A DNA stretch of 64,000 nt from CANMIH01 sp049116335 (GTDB lineage Bacteria; Pseudomonadota; Alphaproteobacteria; Rhodobacterales; Rhodobacteraceae). Positions 43,299-53,037 of this stretch are shown here, one piece after another. The position numbers and the translations under genes were made by a program. The stretch covers positions 1-64,000 of the forward strand of contig JAGDYZ010000002.1 in assembly GCA_049116335.1 (NCBI GenBank). The letters run 5' to 3'. Position 1 is the stretch's first letter. Every line of letters starts with the position of its first letter. Below the pieces are notes generated by a model that was not told the DNA's origin, did not search any database, and saw nothing but the letters and a program-made list of their open reading frames with translations.

Positions 43299-44225
43299 TC
43301 AGGTCTCCTTTTCCGCTTTGGCCTGTTGCCGGGCGAAAATCAGTAGAATGATCAACACCATGGTCAGCAGGACCATCGAGGCGGCGGCACCGAATGGCCA
43401 ATTTCCTGCATTGCCTTTGAACTGTTCCTCAATCAGCGAGCCAATCATGAAATTCTTCGCGCCACCCAAAAGATCAGGGGCAAGGAAGGATCCCATCGAG
43501 GGCACAAACACCAGAATACAACCGGCAATCACCCCAGGTTTCACCGTAGGCAGAAGCACCCGGCGCAGGATGGTCATTTTCGAGGCATAGAGATCTGCTG
43601 CGGCCTCAGAGAGGGTAAAGTTGTACCGTTCCACAGCCGCGTAAATCGGTAGAACCATGAAGGGCAGGTAGGAATAGAACAGCCCAAGCTGCACCGCGAA
43701 ATTGGTGTTCACGATATGAAGCGGGCTGTCGATCAGACCAGTGGAAATCAGGAAGTCATTCAGTGGGCCCTGATCGCGCAGCAGAAACTTCATTGATACC
43801 GTGCGGATCAGCAAGTTGACCCAATAGGGGATCGTGATCAGAAACACCCACATAGGCCGCACCCGCTCGGGCTGGGTGGCGATAAAGTAGGCCGTCGGGA
43901 AGCCAATCAACAAGCTGAGCAAAGTGGCCGCGCCCGCTTGCCAGATGGAGCGCCAGAAGATGGTGATATAGGTCCACTCAATTTTAGCGGGTTCATCACC
44001 AAACAGTCCGCGATCGAAGAAAAACTGATCATAGGCTGAGAGGCTGAACTCCCAAACCACGCCACCGCGGAACTCTTTTGTCAGAAAAGAGTAGACCAGC
44101 ATCAAGAGAACCGGCGCCAGAATGAGAAAGCTCAGGGTGACCCAGGCTGGCATCAGTAGCCAGGTCCGTGCATCTTTGTAGGTGTCTGTGGTTGCGCTGC
44201 CGCCGCTTGCTGCACCGGCTGCCAT
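43299..44225 (-). CDS. ABC importer permease, PotB/PotH type
   Basis: A 308-aa inner-membrane permease with the EAA loop LSEAAADLYASKMTILRRVLLPTVKPGV and about six spans. ATG 44225 overlaps the ATPase stop (TGATG); the TTG just before it is not needed. The second permease follows at once. Confidence 0.92.
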   Translation of the reverse strand: MAAGAASGGSATTDTYKDARTWLLMPAWVTLSFLILAPVLLMLVYSFLTKEFRGGVVWEFSLSAYDQFFFDRGLFGDEPAKIEWTYITIFWRSIWQAGAATLLSLLIGFPTAYFIATQPERVRPMWVFLITIPYWVNLLIRTVSMKFLLRDQGPLNDFLISTGLIDSPLHIVNTNFAVQLGLFYSYLPFMVLPIYAAVERYNFTLSEAAADLYASKMTILRRVLLPTVKPGVIAGCILVFVPSMGSFLAPDLLGGAKNFMIGSLIEEQFKGNAGNWPFGAAASMVLLTMVLIILLIFARQQAKAEKET

Positions 44226-45316
44226 CAATCCACCAGGAGGCGAGCAGCCCCCAGCTCCATGTTAACAAAAACTTCAGTACCTTGGTCGAAAATGCGTTTA
44301 TTGCCTCGGTCTGAGTTTGACGTCCGAATAGTGAACTGCGGGCCGTCATCTAGATTAACAATGGTGGATATGTCCGTGCCAATAAAGACATTTTCCACGA
44401 CTTTACCTTTGAGGCTTTCGGCCTCAACCGGTGCATCCGATGTGAATAGGCGCTCTGGACGCACCGACATATGCACCTTTGATCCCACACCGATTCCGGT
44501 GACGGCATTGCAGGTAAGTTCGTGGCCACCGCCTAAATGGCAGGTGGCTCTCCCTTCATGCACTGCGTCAACTGAAATCTCTAAGAGGTTGGTTTCACCA
44601 ATGAAATCCGCAACAAACTTGTTGTGCGGGCACTCGTAGATGTCATTGGGGGTTCCAAGTTGCTGCAATTCTCCCGCAGACATCACCGCAATACGATCAG
44701 ACATGGTCAGGGCTTCTTCCTGATCATGGGTCACGAAGATAAAAGTGATACCTGTTTCACGCTGAAGGTGTTTCAGCTCCAGCTGCATCGCTTTGCGCAG
44801 TTTGAGGTCCAGAGCCGACAGCGGTTCATCGAGCAAGAGCACCTTTGGCTTTGGCGCCAAAGCGCGCGCAAGGGCCACCCGTTGTTGCTGACCACCAGAG
44901 AGTTGGCTGGGTTTACGGGCGCTGAACTGCGAGAGCTGCACAAGTTCGAGCATTTCACCGGCTTTACGGCGCGCCTCGGATTTTGAAGCCCCACGCATCT
45001 CAAGCCCAAAACCGACGTTGTCGAGAATGGTCATATGCGGAAACAGCGCATAGTTCTGGAACACTGTGTTGACGGGGCGCTTGTTCGGCGGCAGATTTTC
45101 GATCTCGTCGCCGTAGAGGAAAATTGCGCCTTCGGTGACATCCTCGAAGCCTGCGATCATGCGCAGCAATGTGGTCTTGCCACAGCCGGATGGTCCAAGC
45201 AGAGTGAAGAATTCGTTGTCCATGATGGAAAGCGAGATCTGCTTCAACGCGGTGAAATCACCATAGCGTTTAACGGCGTCTCGCACATCGATGGCTATCT
45301 GGCTGGTGTCAGACAA
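44225..45316 (-). CDS. ABC importer ATPase, PotA/PotG type
   Basis: A 363-aa ATPase with Walker A GPSGCGKTT, signature LSGGQQQRVALARAL, Walker B VLLLDEPLSALD and a C-terminal TOBE-type domain. I choose TTG 45316, which gives MSDTSQIAID and has GGGAGG 5 bases upstream. The frame is open to a TTG at 45373, but that start has no close ribosome site. This is the first gene of a four-gene importer operon ending at the terminator at 41379. Confidence 0.9.
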   Translation of the reverse strand: MSDTSQIAIDVRDAVKRYGDFTALKQISLSIMDNEFFTLLGPSGCGKTTLLRMIAGFEDVTEGAIFLYGDEIENLPPNKRPVNTVFQNYALFPHMTILDNVGFGLEMRGASKSEARRKAGEMLELVQLSQFSARKPSQLSGGQQQRVALARALAPKPKVLLLDEPLSALDLKLRKAMQLELKHLQRETGITFIFVTHDQEEALTMSDRIAVMSAGELQQLGTPNDIYECPHNKFVADFIGETNLLEISVDAVHEGRATCHLGGGHELTCNAVTGIGVGSKVHMSVRPERLFTSDAPVEAESLKGKVVENVFIGTDISTIVNLDDGPQFTIRTSNSDRGNKRIFDQGTEVFVNMELGAARLLVD

Positions 45317-45397
45317 GCGGGCCTCCCATTCGTCGCGGTTTGGTCCACGATAGGTCTTAGAAGGTGCTTGCAATAAGTATCAAATACCTCAGCGTTG

Positions 45398-45414
45398 ATT
45401 AGGATGTGCCTAAT
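45398..45414. promoter_or_regulatory. Inverted repeat ATTAGG-atgtg-CCTAAT in the importer promoter region
   Basis: A perfect 6-bp inverted repeat 82-98 bases upstream of the ATPase start. The 273-base gap 45317-45589 between the importer and the racemase gene otherwise shows nothing I can name; it must hold the importer promoter and the end of the preceding operon. Confidence 0.4.
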
Positions 45415-45589
45415 TCGAACCTGCGGGTTCTTTGATGCGCTCATTTACCTCGCAAAATACAATGTGTTACGAGATATCACTCGTCACTCAATTTAACATA
45501 ATCTACATTATCGGCAATATTCACTCCACACGCTCCATCTTTGAGCCGTTCTCAAAATGCGCAACAAATCATCAGCTTTGTGGGACGCG

Positions 45590-46705
45590 CTAAAAATAAC
45601 GGCGATCATTTCGCATACCCCAATCGCTATATAGATCGGCCAGAATAGTTCCAAACTGCTCGACAGCCATATCGGGATCAATGACTGTTGGTGGATGTCC
45701 CCCAAAGATTGTGACAACGTCGCCAACCGACACCTCGGGTAAGGCAGTTACATCCGCCACCAGTGTGTTCATCGAAATTTTGCCCATGATCGGTGCCAAG
45801 CCTGACCCAATCGACACAACGCCGCGATCTTGCGACATGCGGCTGATCCCATTGGCGTAGCCGATTGAAATACAGGCCAAGCGCCGATCGGCCTCCAGTG
45901 TTCTGGCTTTGTCATACCCGACGGTGATCCCTTTGGGATAATCCCCTAGGCTGACCACATGCGCTTTCAGATCCATGGTTGTGACAAAGCCAAGATCCGG
46001 GTTCAGAACGCCATACATCAGCGCCCCACAGCGATACATATCGGTTTGGGTTGGCACCGATGAAACCAACGTCAGTGAGCTTCCAGCGTGAACTGTGACG
46101 TCATCTCGTTTCAGAGTACTGTTTTCCAACACCCATGTTACCTGTCGTTGAAACAATTCCGCGCTGTCGCAAAGATGGTCCGGTTCATTGCTGGGATAAT
46201 GGGTGCAGATACCGACAATGTTATCGCTCAGAAGGTCTAGAATTTTCCGGCATTTATCTTGCCCGCCATCCGTCGCGATTTCCAGACCATCACGCGACAT
46301 GCCCTCCGCATTCAAGGCAAGATGGCAGCGAACCACATGCCCCGTGTCCTTTAACGCCAGCAAAGCCCGCGCGGCCTCAAGTGAACCGACCTGTTCTTCA
46401 ACCTTGTAGGTGACCGCGCTCTCAAGCTCCTCAAAGCTGGCCGCCCGCACCCGGATTACCGTGCCTTTGAACCCCGCCTCTCGAACCGCCCGCGCCTCTG
46501 CGTTCGAGGTGATGCCAATCACTGTGATGCCTTTTGCCATCACCAGAGGTGTCACATGCTGAATCCCATGCCCATAGGCATCCGCTTTGAGTACGGCGCA
46601 AAACTGACGCCCTTGGGGCACAAGATCCAGCGCAATATCGAGATTGCGTGAAATGCGATCACGGTGGATCTCACACCAGGAGCTTGGAGTGCGGGTCAGG
46701 GTCAT
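45590..46705 (-). CDS. Alanine racemase family protein
   Basis: A 371-aa fold-type III PLP enzyme. The Schiff-base lysine is in CAVLKADAYGHG and the catalytic tyrosine in ISIGYANGISRM. It is the last gene of an eleven-gene operon and overlaps the M20 amidohydrolase as ATGA, so it probably racemises an amino acid imported or released by the operon rather than supplying D-alanine for the cell wall. A broad-specificity racemase is possible. Confidence 0.87.
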   Translation of the reverse strand: MTLTRTPSSWCEIHRDRISRNLDIALDLVPQGRQFCAVLKADAYGHGIQHVTPLVMAKGITVIGITSNAEARAVREAGFKGTVIRVRAASFEELESAVTYKVEEQVGSLEAARALLALKDTGHVVRCHLALNAEGMSRDGLEIATDGGQDKCRKILDLLSDNIVGICTHYPSNEPDHLCDSAELFQRQVTWVLENSTLKRDDVTVHAGSSLTLVSSVPTQTDMYRCGALMYGVLNPDLGFVTTMDLKAHVVSLGDYPKGITVGYDKARTLEADRRLACISIGYANGISRMSQDRGVVSIGSGLAPIMGKISMNTLVADVTALPEVSVGDVVTIFGGHPPTVIDPDMAVEQFGTILADLYSDWGMRNDRRYF

Positions 46706-47859
46706 CGGTTCGGCAATCCCAGCACGCGATCAACGATCCCACAGAGTTGGCTGATCACAATTGGCAACAGCGCATCCGGGAAATCATAATCCGGGTTGTG
46801 CAACTGGGGATGTGTTTCCCCGGAGCCCACATAAAGCAGACAGGCTTTGGCACCATCGTCACCAAAACGACCAAAATCTTCAGACCAACGCATGGGGATG
46901 TCCAACTCATGGATCACATGCCCCTGCCTGTCTGCCACGACGCGCGCGGTTTCTGTGGCCTCTGGGTCATTGAGCACCGCGCGGAACACGTCATGCCAAT
47001 GGATGCGCACTTTCAACTCGCCAGCGGTTTGCGCAACAAGCGCTTCCGCGTCCTTGATCATCCGCTCCATGCGTTCATTGGTGGTGGCGCGCAGGGTCAC
47101 GCGCAACTCACCATCCGCTGGAGCGATACCAAAGGTGGGCTCCCCCAAATTGGCGTGGGTCAGAGTGCTTAAGGCAAAGCCGTTATCGCCAATTGTCCCG
47201 TGGCTCAGCGCTGGCAAAGCGATCATCAATTGAGACATCGCTGCGGCGGGCGATAGCCCATCTTCTGGCGCCGCCGCATGTGAGCTTTTACCCTCCAACA
47301 GAATTTGCATCCCACGCGATGCACAATTGCCAGATCCGGTTTTCAACCCAATTTCCCCCAACGGTCGTCCGGGGACGTTGTGATAGGCAAAGGCGTAGTC
47401 TGGGCGCAGTTCCGGCCACCGCGGATCGGCAATCACTGCGGGTGCCCCTGCCCCAGTCTCTTCGGCGGGTTGGAACAAAAGAATAACCCGCCCTTTGCGT
47501 GGCCGTGTCGCGAGACGCATCCCCACCCCCAGCAAAGACACCATATGACCGTCGTGGCCACATAGATGCCCTTTGCCTTCAATTTCGGATTTGTAAGCAA
47601 GATCCGAGATTTCGCGGATGGGCAGGCCATCCAGCTCGCAACGTAGAAGAACCGTTGGGCCCTCTTCGCTGCCCGAAAACTCCGCAGCGACCCCGTGCCC
47701 GCCCAGATTGGTCCAAATCCGGTCGGCCCCCAGAGTCGTCAACTCAGCAGTGATACGCTTGGCAGTTTCCGCCTCTTCGCCCGAAATTTCCGGCTTCCGA
47801 TGCAGCTCGTGGCGAAGGTTTACCAGATCAGCAATTTGCTCCTCGCTCAGAATAGACAT
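46702..47859 (-). CDS. M20D amidohydrolase (hippurate hydrolase-like)
   Basis: A 385-aa metal-dependent amidohydrolase. Metal motifs are CGHDGHMVSLLG and LLFQPAEETGAGA, with KSSHAAAPEDGLSP in the lid domain. The family removes acyl groups from N-acyl amino acids (hippurate, N-acetyl amino acids, indole-acetyl amino acids). ATG 47859 has AGGAGAG upstream; the longer open frame has no homology. It is the second deacylase-fold enzyme of this operon. Confidence 0.88.
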   Translation of the reverse strand: MSILSEEQIADLVNLRHELHRKPEISGEEAETAKRITAELTTLGADRIWTNLGGHGVAAEFSGSEEGPTVLLRCELDGLPIREISDLAYKSEIEGKGHLCGHDGHMVSLLGVGMRLATRPRKGRVILLFQPAEETGAGAPAVIADPRWPELRPDYAFAYHNVPGRPLGEIGLKTGSGNCASRGMQILLEGKSSHAAAPEDGLSPAAAMSQLMIALPALSHGTIGDNGFALSTLTHANLGEPTFGIAPADGELRVTLRATTNERMERMIKDAEALVAQTAGELKVRIHWHDVFRAVLNDPEATETARVVADRQGHVIHELDIPMRWSEDFGRFGDDGAKACLLYVGSGETHPQLHNPDYDFPDALLPIVISQLCGIVDRVLGLPNR

Positions 47860-47869
47860 CGCTCTCTCC

Positions 47870-49045
47870 TCAGAAAATTTCGAACAGACCGGCGGCGCCC
47901 TGACCGCCCCCAATGCACATCGACACGACGCCCCATTTGGCGCCACGGCGCTGACCTTCCAGCAGGATATGCCCCGCCATTCGGGCCCCAGACATGCCGT
48001 ACGGGTGACCAATCGAGATTGCGCCACCGTTGACGTTCAATCGGTCATTGGGGATCGCAAGCGCATCGCGACAATACAAAAGCTGTGCAGCGAATGCTTC
48101 GTTGATCTCCCACAGATCAATGTCGGCTATGCTAAGACCCGCCCGCTCCAACAGACGCGGGATGGCCACGACGGGACCAATGCCCATTTCATCCGGCGCA
48201 ACCCCTGCCACGGCAAAGCCACGCAGCGCCCCAAGCGGGGTAAGCTCTCGGCGCTTGGCCTCATCGGCTGACATCACCACCAAGGCGGCGGCCCCATCCG
48301 ACAATTGGCTCGCGTTCCCGGCGGTGACAGTTTTCCCCTCGCCGCGCACAGCGGGTAGACCGCTTAATCCATCCAACGTCGTGCCAACCCGGTTGCACTC
48401 GTCCCGTGTCAGGGTAATGGGCTCTTCGTGCGTTTCTTTCGTCACTTTGTCAGTGACGAGTTTAACCGCTTCTACCGGGACAATCTCCGACTCAAACAAT
48501 CCCTCGGCCTGCGCGCGCGCCGTGCGTTCTTGGCTTTGCAGCGCATAGGCATCTTGAGCGGCGCGGCTCACCCCATAACGTTCGGCCACCACCTCGGCTG
48601 TATCGAGCATCGGCATGTAATAGGCCTGTGGCACACTTGGATCGCGATAGCGATCGCCGTTCCAGGTGGTGTTTTGCACCAATGAGATGCTCTCAAGCCC
48701 ACCGGCCAAAGCGACATCAACACCTTCGCAGGCCACCATATGTGACGCGATGGAGAGGGCGTTCAGACCAGAGGCGCATTGCCGGTCAATGGTCGCACCT
48801 GCAACACTGTCGGGCAGTCCTGCTGCTTGCGCGATGTGGCGGGCGACATTTACGCCTGCGGTGCCTTGCGTCAGAGCTGATCCAAAGATCACCTCTTCGA
48901 CCTCAGCGCCGGTCAGACCCGCGTGGGCCAGAGCCGCTTTTACCGCTGGGGCTGCCAGCGACGGGGCTTCGAGATTGTTGAAGGCACCGCGATAGGCTTT
49001 ACCAATGGGGGTGCGGGCGGTGGAGACGATAACTGCGTCACGCAT
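47870..49045 (-). CDS. Acetyl-CoA C-acyltransferase (thiolase)
   Basis: A 391-aa thiolase. The nucleophilic cysteine is in DRQCASGLNAL, the histidine in GHPYGMSGAR and the second cysteine in SMCIGGGQGA. It cleaves 3-oxoacyl-CoA with CoA. Together with the CoA-transferase three genes upstream it would complete the degradation of a 3-oxo acid to acetyl-CoA and a shorter acyl-CoA. Confidence 0.93.
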   Translation of the reverse strand: MRDAVIVSTARTPIGKAYRGAFNNLEAPSLAAPAVKAALAHAGLTGAEVEEVIFGSALTQGTAGVNVARHIAQAAGLPDSVAGATIDRQCASGLNALSIASHMVACEGVDVALAGGLESISLVQNTTWNGDRYRDPSVPQAYYMPMLDTAEVVAERYGVSRAAQDAYALQSQERTARAQAEGLFESEIVPVEAVKLVTDKVTKETHEEPITLTRDECNRVGTTLDGLSGLPAVRGEGKTVTAGNASQLSDGAAALVVMSADEAKRRELTPLGALRGFAVAGVAPDEMGIGPVVAIPRLLERAGLSIADIDLWEINEAFAAQLLYCRDALAIPNDRLNVNGGAISIGHPYGMSGARMAGHILLEGQRRGAKWGVVSMCIGGGQGAAGLFEIF

Positions 49046-49056
49046 GGGCTTTGTCC

Positions 49057-50349
49057 TCAGATCTCTTCAACGCCACACCATTCCGCGATGAACATCGCTG
49101 TGGCTTTGGTGATGCGGCGGACACTGTCCAGTTCAACTCGCTCGTTGAATCCGTGAATGGCCTCGGCGCGCGGGCCGTAGACCAAGGCAGGCGTGTCAGC
49201 ATAAAGGCCAAAGAACCGGGCATCGGTGGTGGCGGTGATCGCCTCGCGCACCAACGGCTCGCCAGTGGCGGATTGATGCGCCAGATCAAGCGCCTCAATG
49301 GCCTGCGCCGCGTTTAGGGAACTGTCCTCTGACAGCGCATACCCTTCGGCATGAAACCCGTGATAGACAATCTCGGGCAGGGAATTGCGAAGGAAATCAT
49401 TCTGTCGGGCCGCGTCCAGAATGACCTCTTCAATCTCTTTCTTCGCAGCCTCAATGGACTGCCCCGGAAAAATCGCCATCCGCACGTCAAAGGTGCTCCA
49501 GGCGGGCACAGAACTGGTCCAGTCGCCACCTTCGATTTTGCCGATATTGAGGTTCAGAGCGTGATGCATATGAGCATAATCTGCGTGCCGATTCTCTGCT
49601 GCGTTCCAGCGGTGCTCCAAGTCATGCAGGGCCTTGATCAACGGAAACGCCGCCTCGATCGCGTTTGCACCGCTTCCAGCATAGGCCACATGGGTGGGCA
49701 GGCCCTTCAGGTGCACCTGAAACCAAATCACACCCAGCTGCGCAGTGACAAGATGCTCGGAGAACGGTTCGGGGATCAGGGCCGCATCGGCCTTGTATCC
49801 CCGCGCCAGACAGGCCAGTGCGCCGTTACCGGTGCATTCTTCTTCCACCACGGATTGAAAAAACACCTCACCCGCCGGGGCCAGCCCACAGGCCCGCAAC
49901 GCATCAAGCGCAAAGAGGTTAGAGGCCAGCCCGGCCTTCATATCGCCACCACCCCGGCCATAGAGCCATCCGTCTTCCACGCGTGGTTCAAACGGCGGGC
50001 TGTCCCACATGTCCAGAGGGCCAGCGGGCACCACGTCAATATGACCGTTCAGGATCAGCGACCGGCCTGACTGGGTCTTGGACCGGTGGATGCCAACCAC
50101 ATTGACTGCATCGTCATAAGGGCCAAGCACCGGAGAAAACCCCGGCAGGTGCTGGATCTCTTCAATGTCGATTTGCCAGCGATCAATGTCATAGCCACGC
50201 GCGGCGAGCTCGTCTGCCATAAACTTCTGAGCCGACTGTTCGTTGCCACGGGTCGACGGATGCGAGGTCAGCTCAGACAGAAAGGCAACCTGAGCGTCAA
50301 AACCCGTGTCAACGGCGTCACAGAGGCGTGTGTTTACAGTATCTTGCAT
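49057..50349 (-). CDS. M20 family ArgE/DapE-type deacylase
   Basis: A 430-aa zinc-dependent deacylase or dipeptidase: NGHIDVVPAGPLDMW, YGRGGGDMKAGLASN and VVEEECTGNGALA carry the metal and catalytic residues. It differs from the M20D enzyme two genes on and from the ArgE-type protein at 39807, so the operon encodes two distinct acyl-amino-acid hydrolases. AGAGG supports the start. Confidence 0.87.
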   Translation of the reverse strand: MQDTVNTRLCDAVDTGFDAQVAFLSELTSHPSTRGNEQSAQKFMADELAARGYDIDRWQIDIEEIQHLPGFSPVLGPYDDAVNVVGIHRSKTQSGRSLILNGHIDVVPAGPLDMWDSPPFEPRVEDGWLYGRGGGDMKAGLASNLFALDALRACGLAPAGEVFFQSVVEEECTGNGALACLARGYKADAALIPEPFSEHLVTAQLGVIWFQVHLKGLPTHVAYAGSGANAIEAAFPLIKALHDLEHRWNAAENRHADYAHMHHALNLNIGKIEGGDWTSSVPAWSTFDVRMAIFPGQSIEAAKKEIEEVILDAARQNDFLRNSLPEIVYHGFHAEGYALSEDSSLNAAQAIEALDLAHQSATGEPLVREAITATTDARFFGLYADTPALVYGPRAEAIHGFNERVELDSVRRITKATAMFIAEWCGVEEI

Positions 50350-50358
50350 TATAACCTC

Positions 50359-51018
50359 TTAGAACTGTGCAGGCGGAGTTTCAGGCAGGATCAGCGGGGC
50401 GTCCGTGGCCTCAACCACCTCTGAGACACTCACACCTTCCAAGGCTTCTACAAGGGCAAACCCCTGAGGTGTCACGTCTATCACCGCCATATCGGTGAAG
50501 ATCCGCGCCACGCAGGCCCGTGCGGTCAAGGGCAGTGCGCAGGTCTCTTTCAGTTTCGGGTTGCCCGCACGGTCCGTGTGTGTGGTCAGAACAACCACCC
50601 GACGGGCCTTCTGGGCCAGCTCGATGCCGCCGCCAACGCCGGGGCTGAATTTGCCGGGGATTTTCCAGTTGGCCAGATCCCCAGCGGCACTCACCTCAAA
50701 GGCGCCCAACATGGTCAGATCCAACCGACCCGAGCGCACCATGGCAAAGCTTGTGGCGCTGTCGAAAAAGGCAGATCCCGGCACGGTTGAGACGTAGGCC
50801 CCACCGGCATCAATCAGATTACGGTCGGCCTCATCAGAGGACAGCGTCGGGCCAATGCCGCTCAACCCGTTTTCCGTATGCAGACAGACGGGAAAATCGG
50901 CAGGCAGATGATTGACCACCTTGGTGGGCAGGCCAATTCCCAAATTCACCACCATGCCGGGGGCAATTTCGCGCGCCGCGCGGGCGACCATGCGGTCTCT
51001 AGCGTTGGACAACGGCAT
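50359..51018 (-). CDS. 3-oxoacid CoA-transferase, subunit B
   Basis: A 219-aa beta subunit of a family I CoA-transferase with the catalytic glutamate in HTENGLSGIGP. It transfers CoA, usually from succinyl-CoA, to a 3-oxo acid. ATG 51018 lies inside the end of the A subunit gene (20-base overlap), a coupled arrangement usual for AtoDA/PcaIJ/ScoAB pairs. The longer open frame upstream is a shadow. Confidence 0.92.
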   Translation of the reverse strand: MPLSNARDRMVARAAREIAPGMVVNLGIGLPTKVVNHLPADFPVCLHTENGLSGIGPTLSSDEADRNLIDAGGAYVSTVPGSAFFDSATSFAMVRSGRLDLTMLGAFEVSAAGDLANWKIPGKFSPGVGGGIELAQKARRVVVLTTHTDRAGNPKLKETCALPLTARACVARIFTDMAVIDVTPQGFALVEALEGVSVSEVVEATDAPLILPETPPAQF

Positions 51019-51691
51019 ATTCCTTGGACAAAGTACCCAGTGCTGCAACGTGATCCACAAATACTCCAGTGGTGTGCACGTCATTGGCAGACAGATCGCC
51101 CAGCGGAACAATCTGTTCGGCCTCGGCAATCACACAATCTGCGGCCATGGCCATCAAGGGATTGAAGTTCTGCGCCGTGGCCCGATAGGCCAGATTGCCA
51201 AACCCATCAGCGCGGTCCGCATGGATCAGAGCCACATTGGCGCGAAGGGCGGGTTCGACCAGATGCGGTTTTCCCGCGACCTCAACAATCTGCTTGCCTT
51301 CGGCTAGTTCTGTTCCAATGCCGATGTCGCTTAGAACACCGCCCAACCCCGAACCGCCGGCGCGAATGCGTTCTGCCAGAATGCCCTGAGCATTGAACTC
51401 AACCGTAATTTTGCCGCTGTTCATCAACTCAATCGCATGGGTGTTCAGTCCCAGATGGGTGGTGATCAAACGGGCCACCTGACCGCTGTGCAGCAGATGG
51501 TCGATGCCCATACCCGGTTCATTGGCGTCATTCTTAACGACGGTCAGATCCCGCGCGCCATGTGCCACCAGTGCATGGATCAGCGTCATCGGTGTGCCGG
51601 GCACCCCAAAACCACCGATCATCACGGTATCACCGTCTTTTATCTGGGCAATTGCCGCTTCAATTGTGGTCTCTTTGTTGGGGAGCTTCAT
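50999..51691 (-). CDS. 3-oxoacid CoA-transferase, subunit A
   Basis: A 230-aa alpha subunit with the family glycine-rich opening DGDTVMIGGFGVPGTPMTLIHAL and FNPLMAMAADCVIAEAEQIV near the end. Overlaps the aminotransferase stop as ATGA and has GGAGGGGGG as ribosome site. Confidence 0.93.
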   Translation of the reverse strand: MKLPNKETTIEAAIAQIKDGDTVMIGGFGVPGTPMTLIHALVAHGARDLTVVKNDANEPGMGIDHLLHSGQVARLITTHLGLNTHAIELMNSGKITVEFNAQGILAERIRAGGSGLGGVLSDIGIGTELAEGKQIVEVAGKPHLVEPALRANVALIHADRADGFGNLAYRATAQNFNPLMAMAADCVIAEAEQIVPLGDLSANDVHTTGVFVDHVAALGTLSKEYAVVQR

Positions 51692-53037
51692 GCGCCCCCC
51701 TCCACCGGCAAGCCAACCTCAGCGGCAAAGGCATCCAATGCATCGCGCAGGATCGCCATCATCTCGCCGATCTGCTCTTTGGTGATGATCAGCGGTGGCG
51801 CCAGCAAGAAGTGATCGCCAGCCGCGCCGCCACGGGTGCGACGGGAATAGATGATCAGCCCGCGCGCATAGGCCAGTTCGACCAGACGATCATAGGCGTT
51901 GAGTTTCGGATCAAGCGGTTCACCGGTGTCGCGGTCGAAGAACTCAAAGGCCGTCAACAACCCCTTGCCACGCACATCTCCGATAAAGGGATATCGGTCT
52001 TTAAGGGCTTGCAGCTCGGTCATCAGAACCTCACCCATTTTGGCGGCATTCTCGATCAGGCCCTGCTCTTCCATTTCTTCGAGCACGGCGAGACCGGCGG
52101 AACAGGCAAGAGGATTGCCCGCATAGGTGAACCCATGCAGAAATCCACCGGCATCCAACACTGATTCAACGATACGCTCACCGGCAACAATTGCCCCCAA
52201 AGGCGCATAGCCCGCGCCAAACCCCTTGGACATGGCAACAATATCCGGGGTGATGCCCCAATGTTCGGCCGCGAGGAATTTGCCTGTGCGCCCTGCCCCG
52301 GTCATGACCTCATCGTAGATGAGCAAAACACCGTATTCGTCGCAGATTTCACGCACGCGAGCATAATAGCTGTCCGGGGCAACCAGCGCGCCGGTAGAGG
52401 CACCTCCGACAGGCTCCATGATGAAGGCCAGAACATTCTCCGGGCCATCCTCAAGAATTTTGTCGCGCAACAGCTCGGCATATTTCAGGCCACGCTCGTC
52501 CTCGGTCAGGTTGTCGCGATCCAGATAGGTCACGGGTGCGTCGACCTTGGGCATGCCCTCCATCATTGGCGAAAACGGTTCGCGCAGCGGGTCATAGCCG
52601 GTCAGATCAAGCGCGCCAAAGGTGCAACCATGATACGACGGAAAGCGTGAGATCACCTTGTGACGGCTTTCTTGGCCTTGGGTGATCGCATATTGGCGGG
52701 CCAGCTTGACCGCGCTTTCCACGGCTTCAGACCCTCCAGAGACAAAAAACACCCGGTCCAGACCCTCAGGCGTCATAGCGACGGTCTTTGCCGCCAGATC
52801 TTCCGAGGGATGCGTGCGGAAATGCAGGCGGTAGCCAAAGGTGGCCTTGTCCATCTGAGCTTTGATCTTGGCCAGAACGCGCGGGTTGGAATGGCCAATG
52901 TTGGACACCATGGCCCCGGATGAGCCATCGATATATCGCTTGCCGTTTTCGTCGATCAGGTAAATCCCCTCACCATAGTCGAGAAATGGGCGTGGGTTCC
53001 GGGTCTGATAAAACAGGAATGAGTCTTGATCGCTCAC
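51688..53037 (-). CDS. Class III (omega/beta) aminotransferase
   Basis: A 449-aa PLP enzyme of the class III family, which acts on amino groups away from the alpha carbon (beta-alanine, GABA, ornithine and others). The cofactor lysine is in VAMSKGFGAGYAPLGA, the cofactor aspartate in LIYDEVMTGAGRTG. Followed directly by a CoA-transferase for 3-oxo acids, it most simply converts a beta-amino acid into a 3-oxo acid. Overlaps the importer ATPase as ATGA. Confidence 0.9.
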   Translation of the reverse strand: MSDQDSFLFYQTRNPRPFLDYGEGIYLIDENGKRYIDGSSGAMVSNIGHSNPRVLAKIKAQMDKATFGYRLHFRTHPSEDLAAKTVAMTPEGLDRVFFVSGGSEAVESAVKLARQYAITQGQESRHKVISRFPSYHGCTFGALDLTGYDPLREPFSPMMEGMPKVDAPVTYLDRDNLTEDERGLKYAELLRDKILEDGPENVLAFIMEPVGGASTGALVAPDSYYARVREICDEYGVLLIYDEVMTGAGRTGKFLAAEHWGITPDIVAMSKGFGAGYAPLGAIVAGERIVESVLDAGGFLHGFTYAGNPLACSAGLAVLEEMEEQGLIENAAKMGEVLMTELQALKDRYPFIGDVRGKGLLTAFEFFDRDTGEPLDPKLNAYDRLVELAYARGLIIYSRRTRGGAAGDHFLLAPPLIITKEQIGEMMAILRDALDAFAAEVGLPVEGGA

